The notes under the pieces: model-generated
What the model was told of the DNA's origin: nothing
The model's database searches: none
The model's input: the letters and a program-made list of their open reading frames with translations, nothing else
Shown: piece by piece, positions 29,196-38,165 of the stretch
Position numbering within the stretch: the first letter of the stretch is position 1
How the letters are laid out: every line of letters begins with the position of its first letter
NCBI GenBank assembly: GCA_021782995.1
Contig: JAJXUI010000023.1
Span: 1-44,660, forward strand
Direction of reading: 5' to 3'
Length of the DNA: 44,660 bases
Source: Pseudomonadota bacterium
Lineage (GTDB): Bacteria > Pseudomonadota > Gammaproteobacteria > Burkholderiales > Gallionellaceae
Made by a program: the position numbers and the translations under genes

Positions 29196-30689
29196 ATGAC
29201 GAACAAAATCCTGTTCTTCCTCAATGCTGACAGCTTCCATGCCCATCTCTGGAAAAATGGAAAAATGGAAGCGCCTTACTATTTCACCAGTGCGGGTGAC
29301 GGCCCGCAAAGGCTTGCGCGCTTCCTGCGTGAACACAAATGCCCCGCCTACCTGCTGGTGGACCTGATCGAAGAAGATTTTCGCCAGGAAACCATCCCGC
29401 ACCTGACAGGCTCCAATCACCAGGCCCTGCTACTGCGCAAGTTTGAGCAATATTACCGCAACACCCCGTTCCGCCTGGCCAGCTTCCAGTTTCGCCAGGA
29501 CGAAGGCAGGCGAGATGACGAAATGCTTTTTTCAGCGCTGACCAATGCAAACCGCATCAGCCCATGGCTGGACATCCTGATGCAGCTCCAGGTTCCGCTG
29601 GCAGGCATCTACTCCGTACCGCATACCTGCTCGCCGCTGATCAAGGATATCGATTCCGATCATCTCTTGCTGCTGACATGGGAAAAGGATGCCGGACTGC
29701 GACAAACCTATTTCTTCAACAAACGGCTGCGCTTCTCGCGCCTGACCCCTATCAATGCAGACAGAACATTTGCCGAGGTCATCGCCAATGAATCTGCGCT
29801 TACCCAACAATACCTGCGCAGCCTGAGCCTTACCCCGCAGGGACAATCGCTGAACGTATATATCGTGTGCCACGCAGATGACAGGAGCAGGCTGGATGAA
29901 TACCTCGCCAGCAACAACCAGATGCAATATGCCTACCTGGATATTGCCCAACTGTCGAAGCAGTACAAATGCCAGTATCCGCATACCGACTCCGACGCAA
30001 CCCCCCTGCTCATGAGCCTGCTGGCAAGTCACCCGCCCAAGGCCAATTATGCCACTGCACCGCACATGCATTTTTATCAGCTCTGGCAGGCGCGGCGGGG
30101 AATGTATGGCCTGTCTGCGGTGCTTGCCATCGTAAGCGTGCTATGGAGCATATTTTCTGTTTTCAGCGGCAGCGCAATGAATACGGAAATCGACAACATC
30201 CATAACCAGGTCGGCAACCTCAATCGCGAAATCAGGCAAGTCTCCATGCAGTTGCCAGACAGCATCCAGGGACAGAATGGAAAAAACGTTTCCGCTTCCG
30301 ACATGAAAACAGCCGTCACCCTGATGCAGGCCCTGCAACCCTATTCAGCAAGCATGCAGCAACTTCTGCAAGGCTTGGGCACAACGCTCAACGCCTTCCC
30401 GCAGGTCAATACGAACAAGATAGACTGGAAAATTTCTGCTAATGGCCAGCCTGGCGCCGAAATCAATTACGCTGGAGAGCTGCTGGCGTTTGGCAACAAT
30501 TATCGTGAAGCGCTGGACTATTTTGACCGCTTCCAGAAAACGCTGACCCAGTCCGGTTATATTGTCACCCCTGTCAGCTTGCCGCTGGATTTCAGCAGCA
30601 AGTCGAGCATAAACGATGACATCAAGCTGGTCGGCACGGAAAAACCATACGCCTTTTCGCTCAAGCTCGCGTGGAGGAGCATGCCATGA
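29196..30689 (+). CDS. MshI-like pilus biogenesis protein (PilM/PilN-type fusion)
   Basis: The position after mshG and before a PilO-like gene suggests the PilM/PilN role, linking the motor to the periplasmic alignment complex. The 497-residue protein has a cytoplasmic half (about 1-300) with beta-rich sequence at the start (MTNKILFFLNADSFHAHLW) that may be a degenerate actin-like PilM/MshI domain. One membrane helix follows (about 303-325), then a coiled-coil and PilN-like part (EIDNIHNQVGNLNREIRQVSMQL; LLQGLGTTLNAFPQVNTNKIDWKI). No clear PilM nucleotide-binding motifs can be seen. The stop overlaps the next gene by four bases. Confidence 0.65.
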   Translation: MTNKILFFLNADSFHAHLWKNGKMEAPYYFTSAGDGPQRLARFLREHKCPAYLLVDLIEEDFRQETIPHLTGSNHQALLLRKFEQYYRNTPFRLASFQFRQDEGRRDDEMLFSALTNANRISPWLDILMQLQVPLAGIYSVPHTCSPLIKDIDSDHLLLLTWEKDAGLRQTYFFNKRLRFSRLTPINADRTFAEVIANESALTQQYLRSLSLTPQGQSLNVYIVCHADDRSRLDEYLASNNQMQYAYLDIAQLSKQYKCQYPHTDSDATPLLMSLLASHPPKANYATAPHMHFYQLWQARRGMYGLSAVLAIVSVLWSIFSVFSGSAMNTEIDNIHNQVGNLNREIRQVSMQLPDSIQGQNGKNVSASDMKTAVTLMQALQPYSASMQQLLQGLGTTLNAFPQVNTNKIDWKISANGQPGAEINYAGELLAFGNNYREALDYFDRFQKTLTQSGYIVTPVSLPLDFSSKSSINDDIKLVGTEKPYAFSLKLAWRSMP

Positions 30690-31270
30690 ATTTTAGCCAG
30701 GCCGATCTGCCACATATCAAATGGAGCCTGCTGGCCTTGCTGTTCGCCCTTGCCATCGGCGGGGGGGCCATCCTGTTCACGCAGAAATATTCCGAACAAG
30801 CGGAACACGACAAGCAACAGGCAGAGCGGGAGCTGCAAAATGCTCGCAGCAAACTCAATACCACGCGCAGCGACTTGCAGAACATGGCCATTTATACCCG
30901 TGAATATACCGCCATGCAGCAACACGGGATAATCGGCGAGGAGCGCCGCCTCAGCATGATCGAAGTGCTGAACCGCCTGAAAAGCCGCAACCTTGTGCTG
31001 GATTTCAAATACACCATTTCTCCCCAGCAACCTTACAAGGCACCAGTCGCGCTTACCCCAGGCAATTTCGATATATTGTTTAGCCCAATGATAATACAGC
31101 TGGAATTGCTGCATGAAGGTCAGCTTATGCATTTCCTGGACAGCATGAAGCAGGACATGCCCGGCTGGTTTATACTTGAATCCTGCAGCGTAAAACGGAA
31201 TGACAATTCCACCCGCCTCGAAGCAGAATGCACAGGTGGCCTGCTGACCATCAAGAACAGGAATGCGTAA
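30686..31270 (+). CDS. MshJ/PilO-like alignment protein
   Basis: This 194-residue protein has one N-terminal membrane helix (WSLLALLFALAIGGGAILF, about residues 12-30), a long coiled coil (EQAEHDKQQAERELQNARSK and on to about residue 70) and a periplasmic ferredoxin-like domain, the layout of PilO/MshJ/GspM proteins. The ATG at 30686 has GGAGG eight bases upstream and overlaps the stop of the preceding gene (ATGA). An in-frame GTG at 30671 would place the start within that ribosome-binding site. It is followed by the next gene with a TAATG overlap. Confidence 0.8.
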   Translation: MNFSQADLPHIKWSLLALLFALAIGGGAILFTQKYSEQAEHDKQQAERELQNARSKLNTTRSDLQNMAIYTREYTAMQQHGIIGEERRLSMIEVLNRLKSRNLVLDFKYTISPQQPYKAPVALTPGNFDILFSPMIIQLELLHEGQLMHFLDSMKQDMPGWFILESCSVKRNDNSTRLEAECTGGLLTIKNRNA

Positions 31271-31677
31271 TGAACTTCCTGAATAAATACAACACAATCA
31301 CTCAACCAGCCGTCACATTGGCTGTGTTGTGTACACTCGCCTTGCCAGCTCATGCCGCAGACTCGCTGGGGCGGCTGTTTTATTCGCCGCAGCAGCGCGC
31401 GCAACTCGATTTCAGCTATGCCCGAAATGCGACTGAAACGGGTGGAACAGCCCCGATTCTGACGATCAATGGCATCGTGCAGAAAGATGGCGGTCCGCGC
31501 ACTGTCTGGATCAATGGTGTCGCACAGAAATCACCCCACAGCGGCAACGCCAGTTTGACCAGCCAGACAGTCACCGTCCCCGGCAAGTCCGGCACCATCC
31601 GCCTCAAGGTGGGCGATAAAATCCTGCTGAATCCGCCCTCCACGGAAAATCAGGCAACAGACAGCAGCCAGCCATGA
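31270..31677 (+). CDS. MshK/PilP-like secreted protein
   Basis: The 135-residue product has a signal peptide (TLAVLCTLALPAHAADS, cleavage near residue 29) and a small domain with INGIVQKDGGPRTVWINGVAQ and RLKVGDKILLNPPS, the pattern of an HR/GspC-type pilotin-like or MshK domain that contacts a secretin. ATG 31270 uses the TAATG overlap with the mshJ-like stop. In Vibrio mshK follows mshJ, and the position here supports the same role. Homology is not certain from eye. Confidence 0.65.
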   Translation: MNFLNKYNTITQPAVTLAVLCTLALPAHAADSLGRLFYSPQQRAQLDFSYARNATETGGTAPILTINGIVQKDGGPRTVWINGVAQKSPHSGNASLTSQTVTVPGKSGTIRLKVGDKILLNPPSTENQATDSSQP

Positions 31678-31689
31678 TGAATCTGCATC

Positions 31690-33024
31690 ATGAAAAAATA
31701 CCATAATATAATCAATGAATTAAAAAAATCCTCGCGCAAACAGCAAGGTGCAGCGTTGATGATATTGATGGTAGTTCTTGTGGTTGCAGCAAGTGCAATT
31801 CTCGTTTCATCACTCTCCAGTGCAACCATACAGGCAGAACGGGACAAGACAACATCATTGGCACTGGTACAGGCAAAAGATGCCTTGATCGCCTATGCTG
31901 CAACCTATGCCGATACTCACTCCGGCTCGAATGTAAACGGTTTCCTGCCTTGCCCTGACCAGGGCCAGGCAATAACCGACGGCTCTGCAAATAGCATATG
32001 TGGCAGCAAAAACGCCAATGCCCTGGGGAAATTTCCCTGGAAAACATTAGGCTTGACGCCATTGAAGGATGCCAATGGGGATTGCCTGTTATATGCGGTT
32101 TCCGGCACTTTCAAAATCAGCCCGGATACAGACTTCATGAACTGGGATAACAATGGACTATTTCAGCTGAAAGCGCAGGATGCAACAAACTACCTGGCCG
32201 GTGGCTCTCCTGCCGACCAACCTGCAGCAATCATCTTTTCACCCGGCTCGCCATTCAACTCACAATCGAGGACAAACGACCCGGCAAAAGCCCCGGTCTG
32301 TGGCGGAAACTACACCTATGCGAATTACCTGGATAATGACACACTGCATTCGATAAACAATGCCAACACCAACTTCACTGCAAATACCGTGCATCAATAC
32401 ATCAGTGGCGCGGTCTATGACGCATCCGGCAATTTGCTCGTCAATGACCGCATGATAACCATCTCCCGCAAGGAAATTTTTGACGTCATCAAAAAACGTT
32501 CCGACTTCAAAAGCACCGTCGACAATGTGATCCTTGCGAATGCGTTTCAATGCATTTACAAGAAGCTCACCAATCTTGCCTATGCTCCCAATACACTCTA
32601 CCTCCCGGTCACCATCAATTTCGACAGCATGGTGGAAACCGGCGGCACGACAGTCGGCACCGGGATGAACCAGTTAATAGTTGGCCGCATACCAAAAAAT
32701 TCGGCGCTGAGCCTCCCTAAACCTGCCGAATGCAATGAAATCAACCTAGCAAAGTGGCGGGACAATATCGCCTATGCCGCTTGCGCATTGGGCACGCAGT
32801 GCCTTTCAGTCAACACTGTGAACTGCAGGGGACTCCTGATTTTCAGCGGAGAAAGTGGCGCCAGCCAGGTGCGCAATACAAATACTGACAGGAACAACTG
32901 GACAAACTATCTGGAAGGTTCCGCACTGAGTATTTTCTCAAGCGGAGCATCTTCAGTAACCGGCATGCCTACCGCATATACCGCGGCGGCGCCTTCAACA
33001 GATATCTGGACATGCATACCATGA
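31690..33024 (+). CDS. large PilX-like minor pilin
   Basis: This 444-residue protein starts with a type IV pilin-like segment: a basic leader ending QQG, then AALMILMVVLVVAASAILV (about residues 22-40), with no glutamate at position 5 of the mature chain, the PilX/PilV-type variant. The body is Asn/Thr/Ser-rich and cysteine-containing and has the motif LPCP...PWKTLG (about residues 86-123), which also occurs in the next gene product. The size suggests a surface-exposed tip or adhesin pilin. It is 12 bases after the mshK-like gene and overlaps the next by four bases. Confidence 0.7.
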   Translation: MKKYHNIINELKKSSRKQQGAALMILMVVLVVAASAILVSSLSSATIQAERDKTTSLALVQAKDALIAYAATYADTHSGSNVNGFLPCPDQGQAITDGSANSICGSKNANALGKFPWKTLGLTPLKDANGDCLLYAVSGTFKISPDTDFMNWDNNGLFQLKAQDATNYLAGGSPADQPAAIIFSPGSPFNSQSRTNDPAKAPVCGGNYTYANYLDNDTLHSINNANTNFTANTVHQYISGAVYDASGNLLVNDRMITISRKEIFDVIKKRSDFKSTVDNVILANAFQCIYKKLTNLAYAPNTLYLPVTINFDSMVETGGTTVGTGMNQLIVGRIPKNSALSLPKPAECNEINLAKWRDNIAYAACALGTQCLSVNTVNCRGLLIFSGESGASQVRNTNTDRNNWTNYLEGSALSIFSSGASSVTGMPTAYTAAAPSTDIWTCIP

Positions 33025-33761
33025 ACTCCCACTCACTTATGTCGAAACCTTCAGGCTTCACATTGATCGAACTTGCCGTTGTATTGTTCATCGTCATGCT
33101 GTTGCTGGGAGGACTGTTACCCACCGTCAGCAGCCAGATCGAACAGCAGCGCAGGAATGAAACCCGTAAGCAGCTTGATGACATACAACAGGCACTTTAC
33201 GGCTATGCCAGCATCTATGGCTATTTGCCCTGTCCTGTAGACCCGGCGATAACCAACCCGAACCAGGCTAATTACGGGGAAGCACAGAACAACTGCAACT
33301 CGGATGCCGCTGCTGAAGGAATCCTTCCCTGGAAAACACTCGGTGTCAGCGAAACGGACGCATGGGGAAGCCACCGCACTTCGTCTTCCGATCCTTGGAC
33401 GGGTTACTGGAAATACAGGGTAGACAGGAATTTCACGCTTTCTGGCACATTTTTAACAACCAAACTTGCAACAGGATTTGTAGACAAGCTTAAAATTGCC
33501 GATAGTAACAATAACGCATTGACCCCCAGCACGACTGGATGCATCACACCCAACCCCACATCTGAATGCCCAGTTCTTATTGTTTATTCAACCGGCCCTA
33601 ACCGGACTGCAGATGGTAATAATGCAACTTATGAAGCCAATGCCGCAGCCAACCCCTTGTATCAAAGCGATACTCCCTCCCCCGCATACGACGACATACT
33701 TATCTGGCTATCCCGTCCGCAAATATTTAACCGCATGATGTCTGCAGGAAAATTGCCTTAA
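33021..33761 (+). CDS. type IV prepilin-like protein with LPCP-PWKTLG core
   Basis: The 246-residue product has a classic prepilin N-terminus: SKPSG then FTLIELAVVLFIVMLLLGGLL, with glutamate at mature position 5 and a prepilin peptidase site after glycine. Downstream are LQDIQQALYGYASIYGYLPCP-like residues (DIQQALYGYASIYGYLPCP) and GILPWKTLGVSETDAWG, shared in order with the preceding gene. The ATG at 33021 overlaps the upstream stop (ATGA); an alternative ATG at 33039 would give MSKPSG. Without another short pilin in the window, this could be the major or a minor subunit. The ribosome-binding site is weak, implying coupling. Confidence 0.78.
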   Translation: MNSHSLMSKPSGFTLIELAVVLFIVMLLLGGLLPTVSSQIEQQRRNETRKQLDDIQQALYGYASIYGYLPCPVDPAITNPNQANYGEAQNNCNSDAAAEGILPWKTLGVSETDAWGSHRTSSSDPWTGYWKYRVDRNFTLSGTFLTTKLATGFVDKLKIADSNNNALTPSTTGCITPNPTSECPVLIVYSTGPNRTADGNNATYEANAAANPLYQSDTPSPAYDDILIWLSRPQIFNRMMSAGKLP

Positions 33762-33771
33762 AATCATCTCC

Positions 33772-36408
33772 ATGATTTCCTGCCACCCCACTGATAACTC
33801 ACACCCATCCTGGCGCATCATTCTCTGGACAATTGCCGGGCTAGGGATGTTCTTCCTCGCCAGCTGGCTGCTGCCGTTGCCTCTCCCATTTGAAAAGCTG
33901 GCGCAATACCTGCCATTCCACATCCTGCTGGAAATCCTGAGCGTCATTGCCAGTGCACTGATCTTTACCATCGGCTGGCAAACCTGCCGCGCAAACAACA
34001 CCCTGCACATCGCACTGCTGTCATGCGCGTTCCTGGGCATCGGCATACTCGATACAGGACATCTGATGACGCATACCGGGATGCCCCTGTACGCCTTTAT
34101 CCAGAACCCTGCGGTTTCTCCCGCCTTCTGGCTGGCTGCCCGTTTGCTTGCTGCCATAGCTTTGCTGGCAGCATTCTATTTCCAGCTGCTGCCGCAATCG
34201 GCACACCACATGCCGCAAAAGTTCATGGCTGCAAGCCTCGGCTATACAGCAATTATTGGCAGCTTCATCCTGTTCCTGCCCCACTGGCTCCCCGATATTT
34301 ATGTGGCAGGGGCAAAACTGACCACTTTCAGGCTGATCGCGGAATACTCGTTCATTTTGCTGCATGTCGCTGCCGCCATGTTGCTTTTGCTGACGCTGGG
34401 CAACCGTCTGGAAGACAATGAATACAGCCGCTATATGCTGCTCGGCATCATCTCCCTCGTTCTGAGCGAAACAAGCATCGCAATGCACGGAACTACAACA
34501 GGCGCCCTCAATCTGGGCGGGCACATCTTCAAAGTCGCTGCCTATTACTTCATCTATCGCGGCGTATTTGCCTGCAGCGTCAAGTCGCCATTCGACATGC
34601 TTCAACATGCGCAAAATCGTGTCATCATCCAGCGCGAACTGGCAGAAATCACCCTGAAATCTATCGGCGACGCCGTTATCACCACAGACTTCGACGGCAC
34701 CATCATCTTCATGAATCCGGTCGCAGAAAACCTCACAGCCTGGAAACAGCAGGAGGCCACAGGCAAGCCGCTGGACAAGGTATTTCACATCATCAACCAG
34801 CTGTCCCGCAGCCCCGTACCCAATCCTGCCTACCATGCCGTGCGCAACAGTTGCATTGTTACAGACGACCCCAACAACCATGCCACGCTGATTTCGCATG
34901 ACAACAAGGAATATTCGATCGAATATACCGCTTCTCCGATACGCAACGCTGAAGGCTTTGTGCTCGGATGTGTGCTGGTTTTCCATGACATTACGGAGAA
35001 ATTCCAGCTGCTGGAGCAGATGTCATGGCAGGCAGGGCATGACACCCTGACGCACTTGCCAAACCGCACCCTGCTGTCCGACCGTATCGGCCAGGCCATT
35101 GCCCAGGCGAACCGCCAGGAACACCTGCTGCTGATCTGCTTCATGGACCTGGACGGCTTCAAGGCGGTAAATGACCAGCATGGTCACGAAACAGGCGACA
35201 AGCTGCTGATCGAGGTAGCCCGGAGGCTGATCAATGCCGTCCGCAGTGAAGATACGGTTTCCCGCCTGGGCGGCGATGAATTCGTGTTGCTGCTGAACCA
35301 GATCCATACCATGGATGAGGTGGATGCACTGCTGTCCCGCATCCTGGATGAAATGGCACGTCCCTACACGGTTGGAAATGCAACCCTCAAAGTTTCGGCA
35401 AGCATAGGTGCCACGATCTTCCCATTTGATTCCAGCGACACCGATACTTTACTGCGCCATGCGGACCAGGCCATGTACCAGGCCAAACAGGGTGGTCGCA
35501 ACCGCTTCCACCTGTTCGATGCCTCGATGGACCTGCAGTTGCAGGAACACCACCTGCAATTGACCCGGCTCGAAAAGGCGATCGCCAACCAAGAACTGGT
35601 ACTCTATTACCAGCCCAAGGTCAACCTGAAGAAAAATGAAGTGTTCGGCATGGAAGCCCTGCTGCGCTGGCAGCATCCCGAGCAAGGTTTGTTACCTCCC
35701 ATGGAATTCCTGCACCTGGCAGAAGAGTCCAGCCTGATTGTCGAGATTGGCGACTGGGTGTTACAGGAAGCATTGCGCCAGCTTTCCCACTGGCATCAGG
35801 CTGGGCATGACTGGAGCATCAGCGTGAATATCGCCCCCAAGCAACTCCAGCGCCTCGATTTCATCGAAAACATCAGGGGAATCCTCGCGCAATTCCCTGA
35901 CGCGCCGACCTGCAAGCTGGAACTGGAAATACTCGAATCTTCAGCACTGGCCGACATGAATCATGTCCGGAACATCATCCTTGCCTGCCAGGAAATGGGC
36001 ATCAGGATTTCCCTGGATGATTTCGGCAGCGGCTACTCGTCACTTGCCTATCTGCGCCATTTACCTGTTAACACCCTTAAGATCGACCAGTCCTTTGTGC
36101 GCGACATGCTGGACGATGAAGAAGACAAAGCACTGGTGGATGGCATCCTGCAGATGGCCCGTGTATTCAAGCGTGAAGTGATCGCCGAAGGCATGGAGAC
36201 CGCCGCGCATGGCGCACTCCTGCTGAATCTTGGTTGCAACCTTGCACAAGGCAACGGCATCGGCCGGGCCATGCCAGCACAAGAAGTTCCGGACTGGGCT
36301 GCGCAATTCAAGCCCGACCCCCGCTGGCAGAACTATCCCGCAGCACTGATCGGCTGGGGACGCATTTCATCCGAAACTACCAAATCCCAGACTGAGCTTT
36401 CACTCTGA
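33772..36408 (+). CDS. membrane MASE3-like/PAS/GGDEF/EAL protein
   Basis: The 878-residue protein likely makes and degrades c-di-GMP. The N-terminus (about 1-260) has around seven hydrophobic segments with GILDTGHLMTHTGMP and AFWLAARLLAAIALL, resembling the MASE3 sensor. A PAS domain (about 290-405) contains AVITTDFDGTIIFMN. The cyclase domain has GGDEF intact at 500-504 and an inhibitory RSED site (491-494) five residues before it. The EAL domain has EAL at 628-630 and DDFGSGYSSLAYL near the catalytic acidic residues. It starts 10 bases after the pilin gene, ends six bases from the convergent cysS, and is in the right position to supply the signal to MshE. Confidence 0.93.
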   Translation: MISCHPTDNSHPSWRIILWTIAGLGMFFLASWLLPLPLPFEKLAQYLPFHILLEILSVIASALIFTIGWQTCRANNTLHIALLSCAFLGIGILDTGHLMTHTGMPLYAFIQNPAVSPAFWLAARLLAAIALLAAFYFQLLPQSAHHMPQKFMAASLGYTAIIGSFILFLPHWLPDIYVAGAKLTTFRLIAEYSFILLHVAAAMLLLLTLGNRLEDNEYSRYMLLGIISLVLSETSIAMHGTTTGALNLGGHIFKVAAYYFIYRGVFACSVKSPFDMLQHAQNRVIIQRELAEITLKSIGDAVITTDFDGTIIFMNPVAENLTAWKQQEATGKPLDKVFHIINQLSRSPVPNPAYHAVRNSCIVTDDPNNHATLISHDNKEYSIEYTASPIRNAEGFVLGCVLVFHDITEKFQLLEQMSWQAGHDTLTHLPNRTLLSDRIGQAIAQANRQEHLLLICFMDLDGFKAVNDQHGHETGDKLLIEVARRLINAVRSEDTVSRLGGDEFVLLLNQIHTMDEVDALLSRILDEMARPYTVGNATLKVSASIGATIFPFDSSDTDTLLRHADQAMYQAKQGGRNRFHLFDASMDLQLQEHHLQLTRLEKAIANQELVLYYQPKVNLKKNEVFGMEALLRWQHPEQGLLPPMEFLHLAEESSLIVEIGDWVLQEALRQLSHWHQAGHDWSISVNIAPKQLQRLDFIENIRGILAQFPDAPTCKLELEILESSALADMNHVRNIILACQEMGIRISLDDFGSGYSSLAYLRHLPVNTLKIDQSFVRDMLDDEEDKALVDGILQMARVFKREVIAEGMETAAHGALLLNLGCNLAQGNGIGRAMPAQEVPDWAAQFKPDPRWQNYPAALIGWGRISSETTKSQTELSL

Positions 36409-36414
36409 GTGATG

Positions 36415-37794
36415 TTATGCGCGGCGCCAGCTGGTGCCTTGCGGCGTATCCTCCAGCACGATTCCCGAGGACAGCAAATCCTTGCGGATACGGTCTGCCT
36501 CGGCCCAGTTTTTAGCCTGCTTTGCTGCAGCACGTGCAGCGATCTGTGCATGGATGGAAGCCTCATCCAGACCATCGCTGGCAGCCCCTCCCTGCAAAAA
36601 TTCCTGCGGATTACGCTGAAGGATGCCCAGCACGGCTCCCAAAGCCTTGAGTTGGCCTGCCATTTGCACTGATCCAGACCTGTTCACCTCATTTGCCAGG
36701 TCAAACAGTACCGCCATCGCTTCCGGCGTGTTGAAATCGTCATCCATTGCCGATCTGAAACGCAGTGCATGGGTTTCATTCCAGTCCACTTTCACCTCAC
36801 CGGCTGACGCAGGTTTGAGTGCGGTATAAAGCCGGGTCAGTGCACTTTTCGCATCGTCAATGTGCTGATCAGAATAATTCAGCGGGCTGCGATAGTGAGC
36901 GCGCAGGATGAAGAAGCGGAACACTTCTGCGTCAAATTTCTCCAACACCTCACGTATCGTGAAAAAATTGCCCAGGGACTTGGACATTTTTTCATTGTCG
37001 ACACGCACGAAGCCGTTGTGCATCCAGTAATTCACGAAGGTGCAGCCGTGCGCGCCTTCCGATTGCGCAATCTCATTCTCATGATGCGGAAACTGCAAAT
37101 CGGCGCCACCGCCATGAATGTCGAAATGCTTGCCCAGCAGTTCCGAACTCATTGCCGAACATTCGATATGCCAGCCGGGGCGCCCTCTGCCCCAGGGTGA
37201 GTCCCATTTTACTTCTTCCGGCTCATTTTCCTTGGCGTGCTTCCACAATACGAAATCCAGTGGATCATGTTTGCCATCCGCCACATCGACACGCTCGCCC
37301 GCACGCAGGTCTTCCAGTGACTTGCCGGACAGCTTGCCGTAACCTTCAAATTTCCGTACTGCATAGTTCACATCGCCATCTTCAGCCTTGTAGGCAATGC
37401 CGTTCTGCTCCAGCTGCCTGATGATCTCCAGCATCTGCGGCACATACTGCGTGGCTCGTGGCTCGTGGTCAGGAGACAAAATACCCAGGGCGCGCTCATC
37501 TTCGTGCATGAAATCAATGAAGCGCTGCGTCAAAGCATGAATGGATTCGCCATTCTCCGCAGCCCGCCTGATGATCTTGTCGTCGATATCGGTCACATTG
37601 CGCACATAGGTTACGGCAAAACCGGAAGCCCTGAGCCAGCGGTAAACCATGTCAAACACTGTCATCACCCGGGCATGTCCGGCATGGCAATAGTCATACA
37701 CCGTCATGCCGCATACATACATGCGCACCTTGTTCGGTTCGATCGGAACGAACACCTGTTTTTCACGAGAGAGTGTGTTATAGATTTTCAGCAT
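36415..37794 (-). CDS. cysS: Cysteinyl-tRNA synthetase
   Basis: CysS charges tRNA-Cys with cysteine. The 459-residue protein shows the class I HAGH motif (37-40), the zinc cysteine C28 ([10 protein letters not shown]), [12 protein letters not shown], the zinc histidines in FPHHENE and a KMSKS motif near residue 270. Length is normal. It is the last gene of the glnS-membrane protein-cysS unit (21-base gap upstream) and converges on the c-di-GMP gene with six bases between the stops and no visible terminator. Confidence 0.98.
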   Translation of the reverse strand: MLKIYNTLSREKQVFVPIEPNKVRMYVCGMTVYDYCHAGHARVMTVFDMVYRWLRASGFAVTYVRNVTDIDDKIIRRAAENGESIHALTQRFIDFMHEDERALGILSPDHEPRATQYVPQMLEIIRQLEQNGIAYKAEDGDVNYAVRKFEGYGKLSGKSLEDLRAGERVDVADGKHDPLDFVLWKHAKENEPEEVKWDSPWGRGRPGWHIECSAMSSELLGKHFDIHGGGADLQFPHHENEIAQSEGAHGCTFVNYWMHNGFVRVDNEKMSKSLGNFFTIREVLEKFDAEVFRFFILRAHYRSPLNYSDQHIDDAKSALTRLYTALKPASAGEVKVDWNETHALRFRSAMDDDFNTPEAMAVLFDLANEVNRSGSVQMAGQLKALGAVLGILQRNPQEFLQGGAASDGLDEASIHAQIAARAAAKQAKNWAEADRIRKDLLSSGIVLEDTPQGTSWRRA

Positions 37795-37814
37795 GATGAT
37801 ATTTGATAGTTTGA

Positions 37815-38147
37815 TCAGGCAGGCATCGACTTGTTATCGTTCAAGTACAGCCAACCCTTGATGACCCGATACAGTATCCAGATACAATTTGCAAACAGAA
37901 TGACATAGCCGATCAGGAAAAGCGCCATCACCACCCCGATGACCGCCCACAACAGGCCGAACCAGAAAGTGCGCACCTGCCAGCGGAAATGGCTTTCCAG
38001 CCAGGTACCGGCGACCTCTTCGCGCTTGATGTAGTTGATCATGATGCCGATGATGGCGGTAATCCCGGCAAAATAGGCAAACGCATACAAGGCGTAAACT
38101 ATCATCGTAATGCGTTTCAGCGAGTCCATTTTCTCGTCAGTTACCAT
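37815..38147 (-). CDS. small four-helix membrane protein, DUF4870-like
   Basis: The 110-residue protein has at least three strongly hydrophobic segments ([61 protein letters not shown]) separated by the charged [10 protein letters not shown] loop, the pattern of the DUF4870 (YtxG-like) family of unknown function. A GGAG sequence lies before the ATG. It is between glnS and cysS, 19 and 21 bases away, so it is cotranscribed with two aminoacyl-tRNA synthetases, although a shared function is not evident. Confidence 0.8.
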   Translation of the reverse strand: MVTDEKMDSLKRITMIVYALYAFAYFAGITAIIGIMINYIKREEVAGTWLESHFRWQVRTFWFGLLWAVIGVVMALFLIGYVILFANCIWILYRVIKGWLYLNDNKSMPA

Positions 38148-38165
38148 CTGTCACTCCACCAACTA

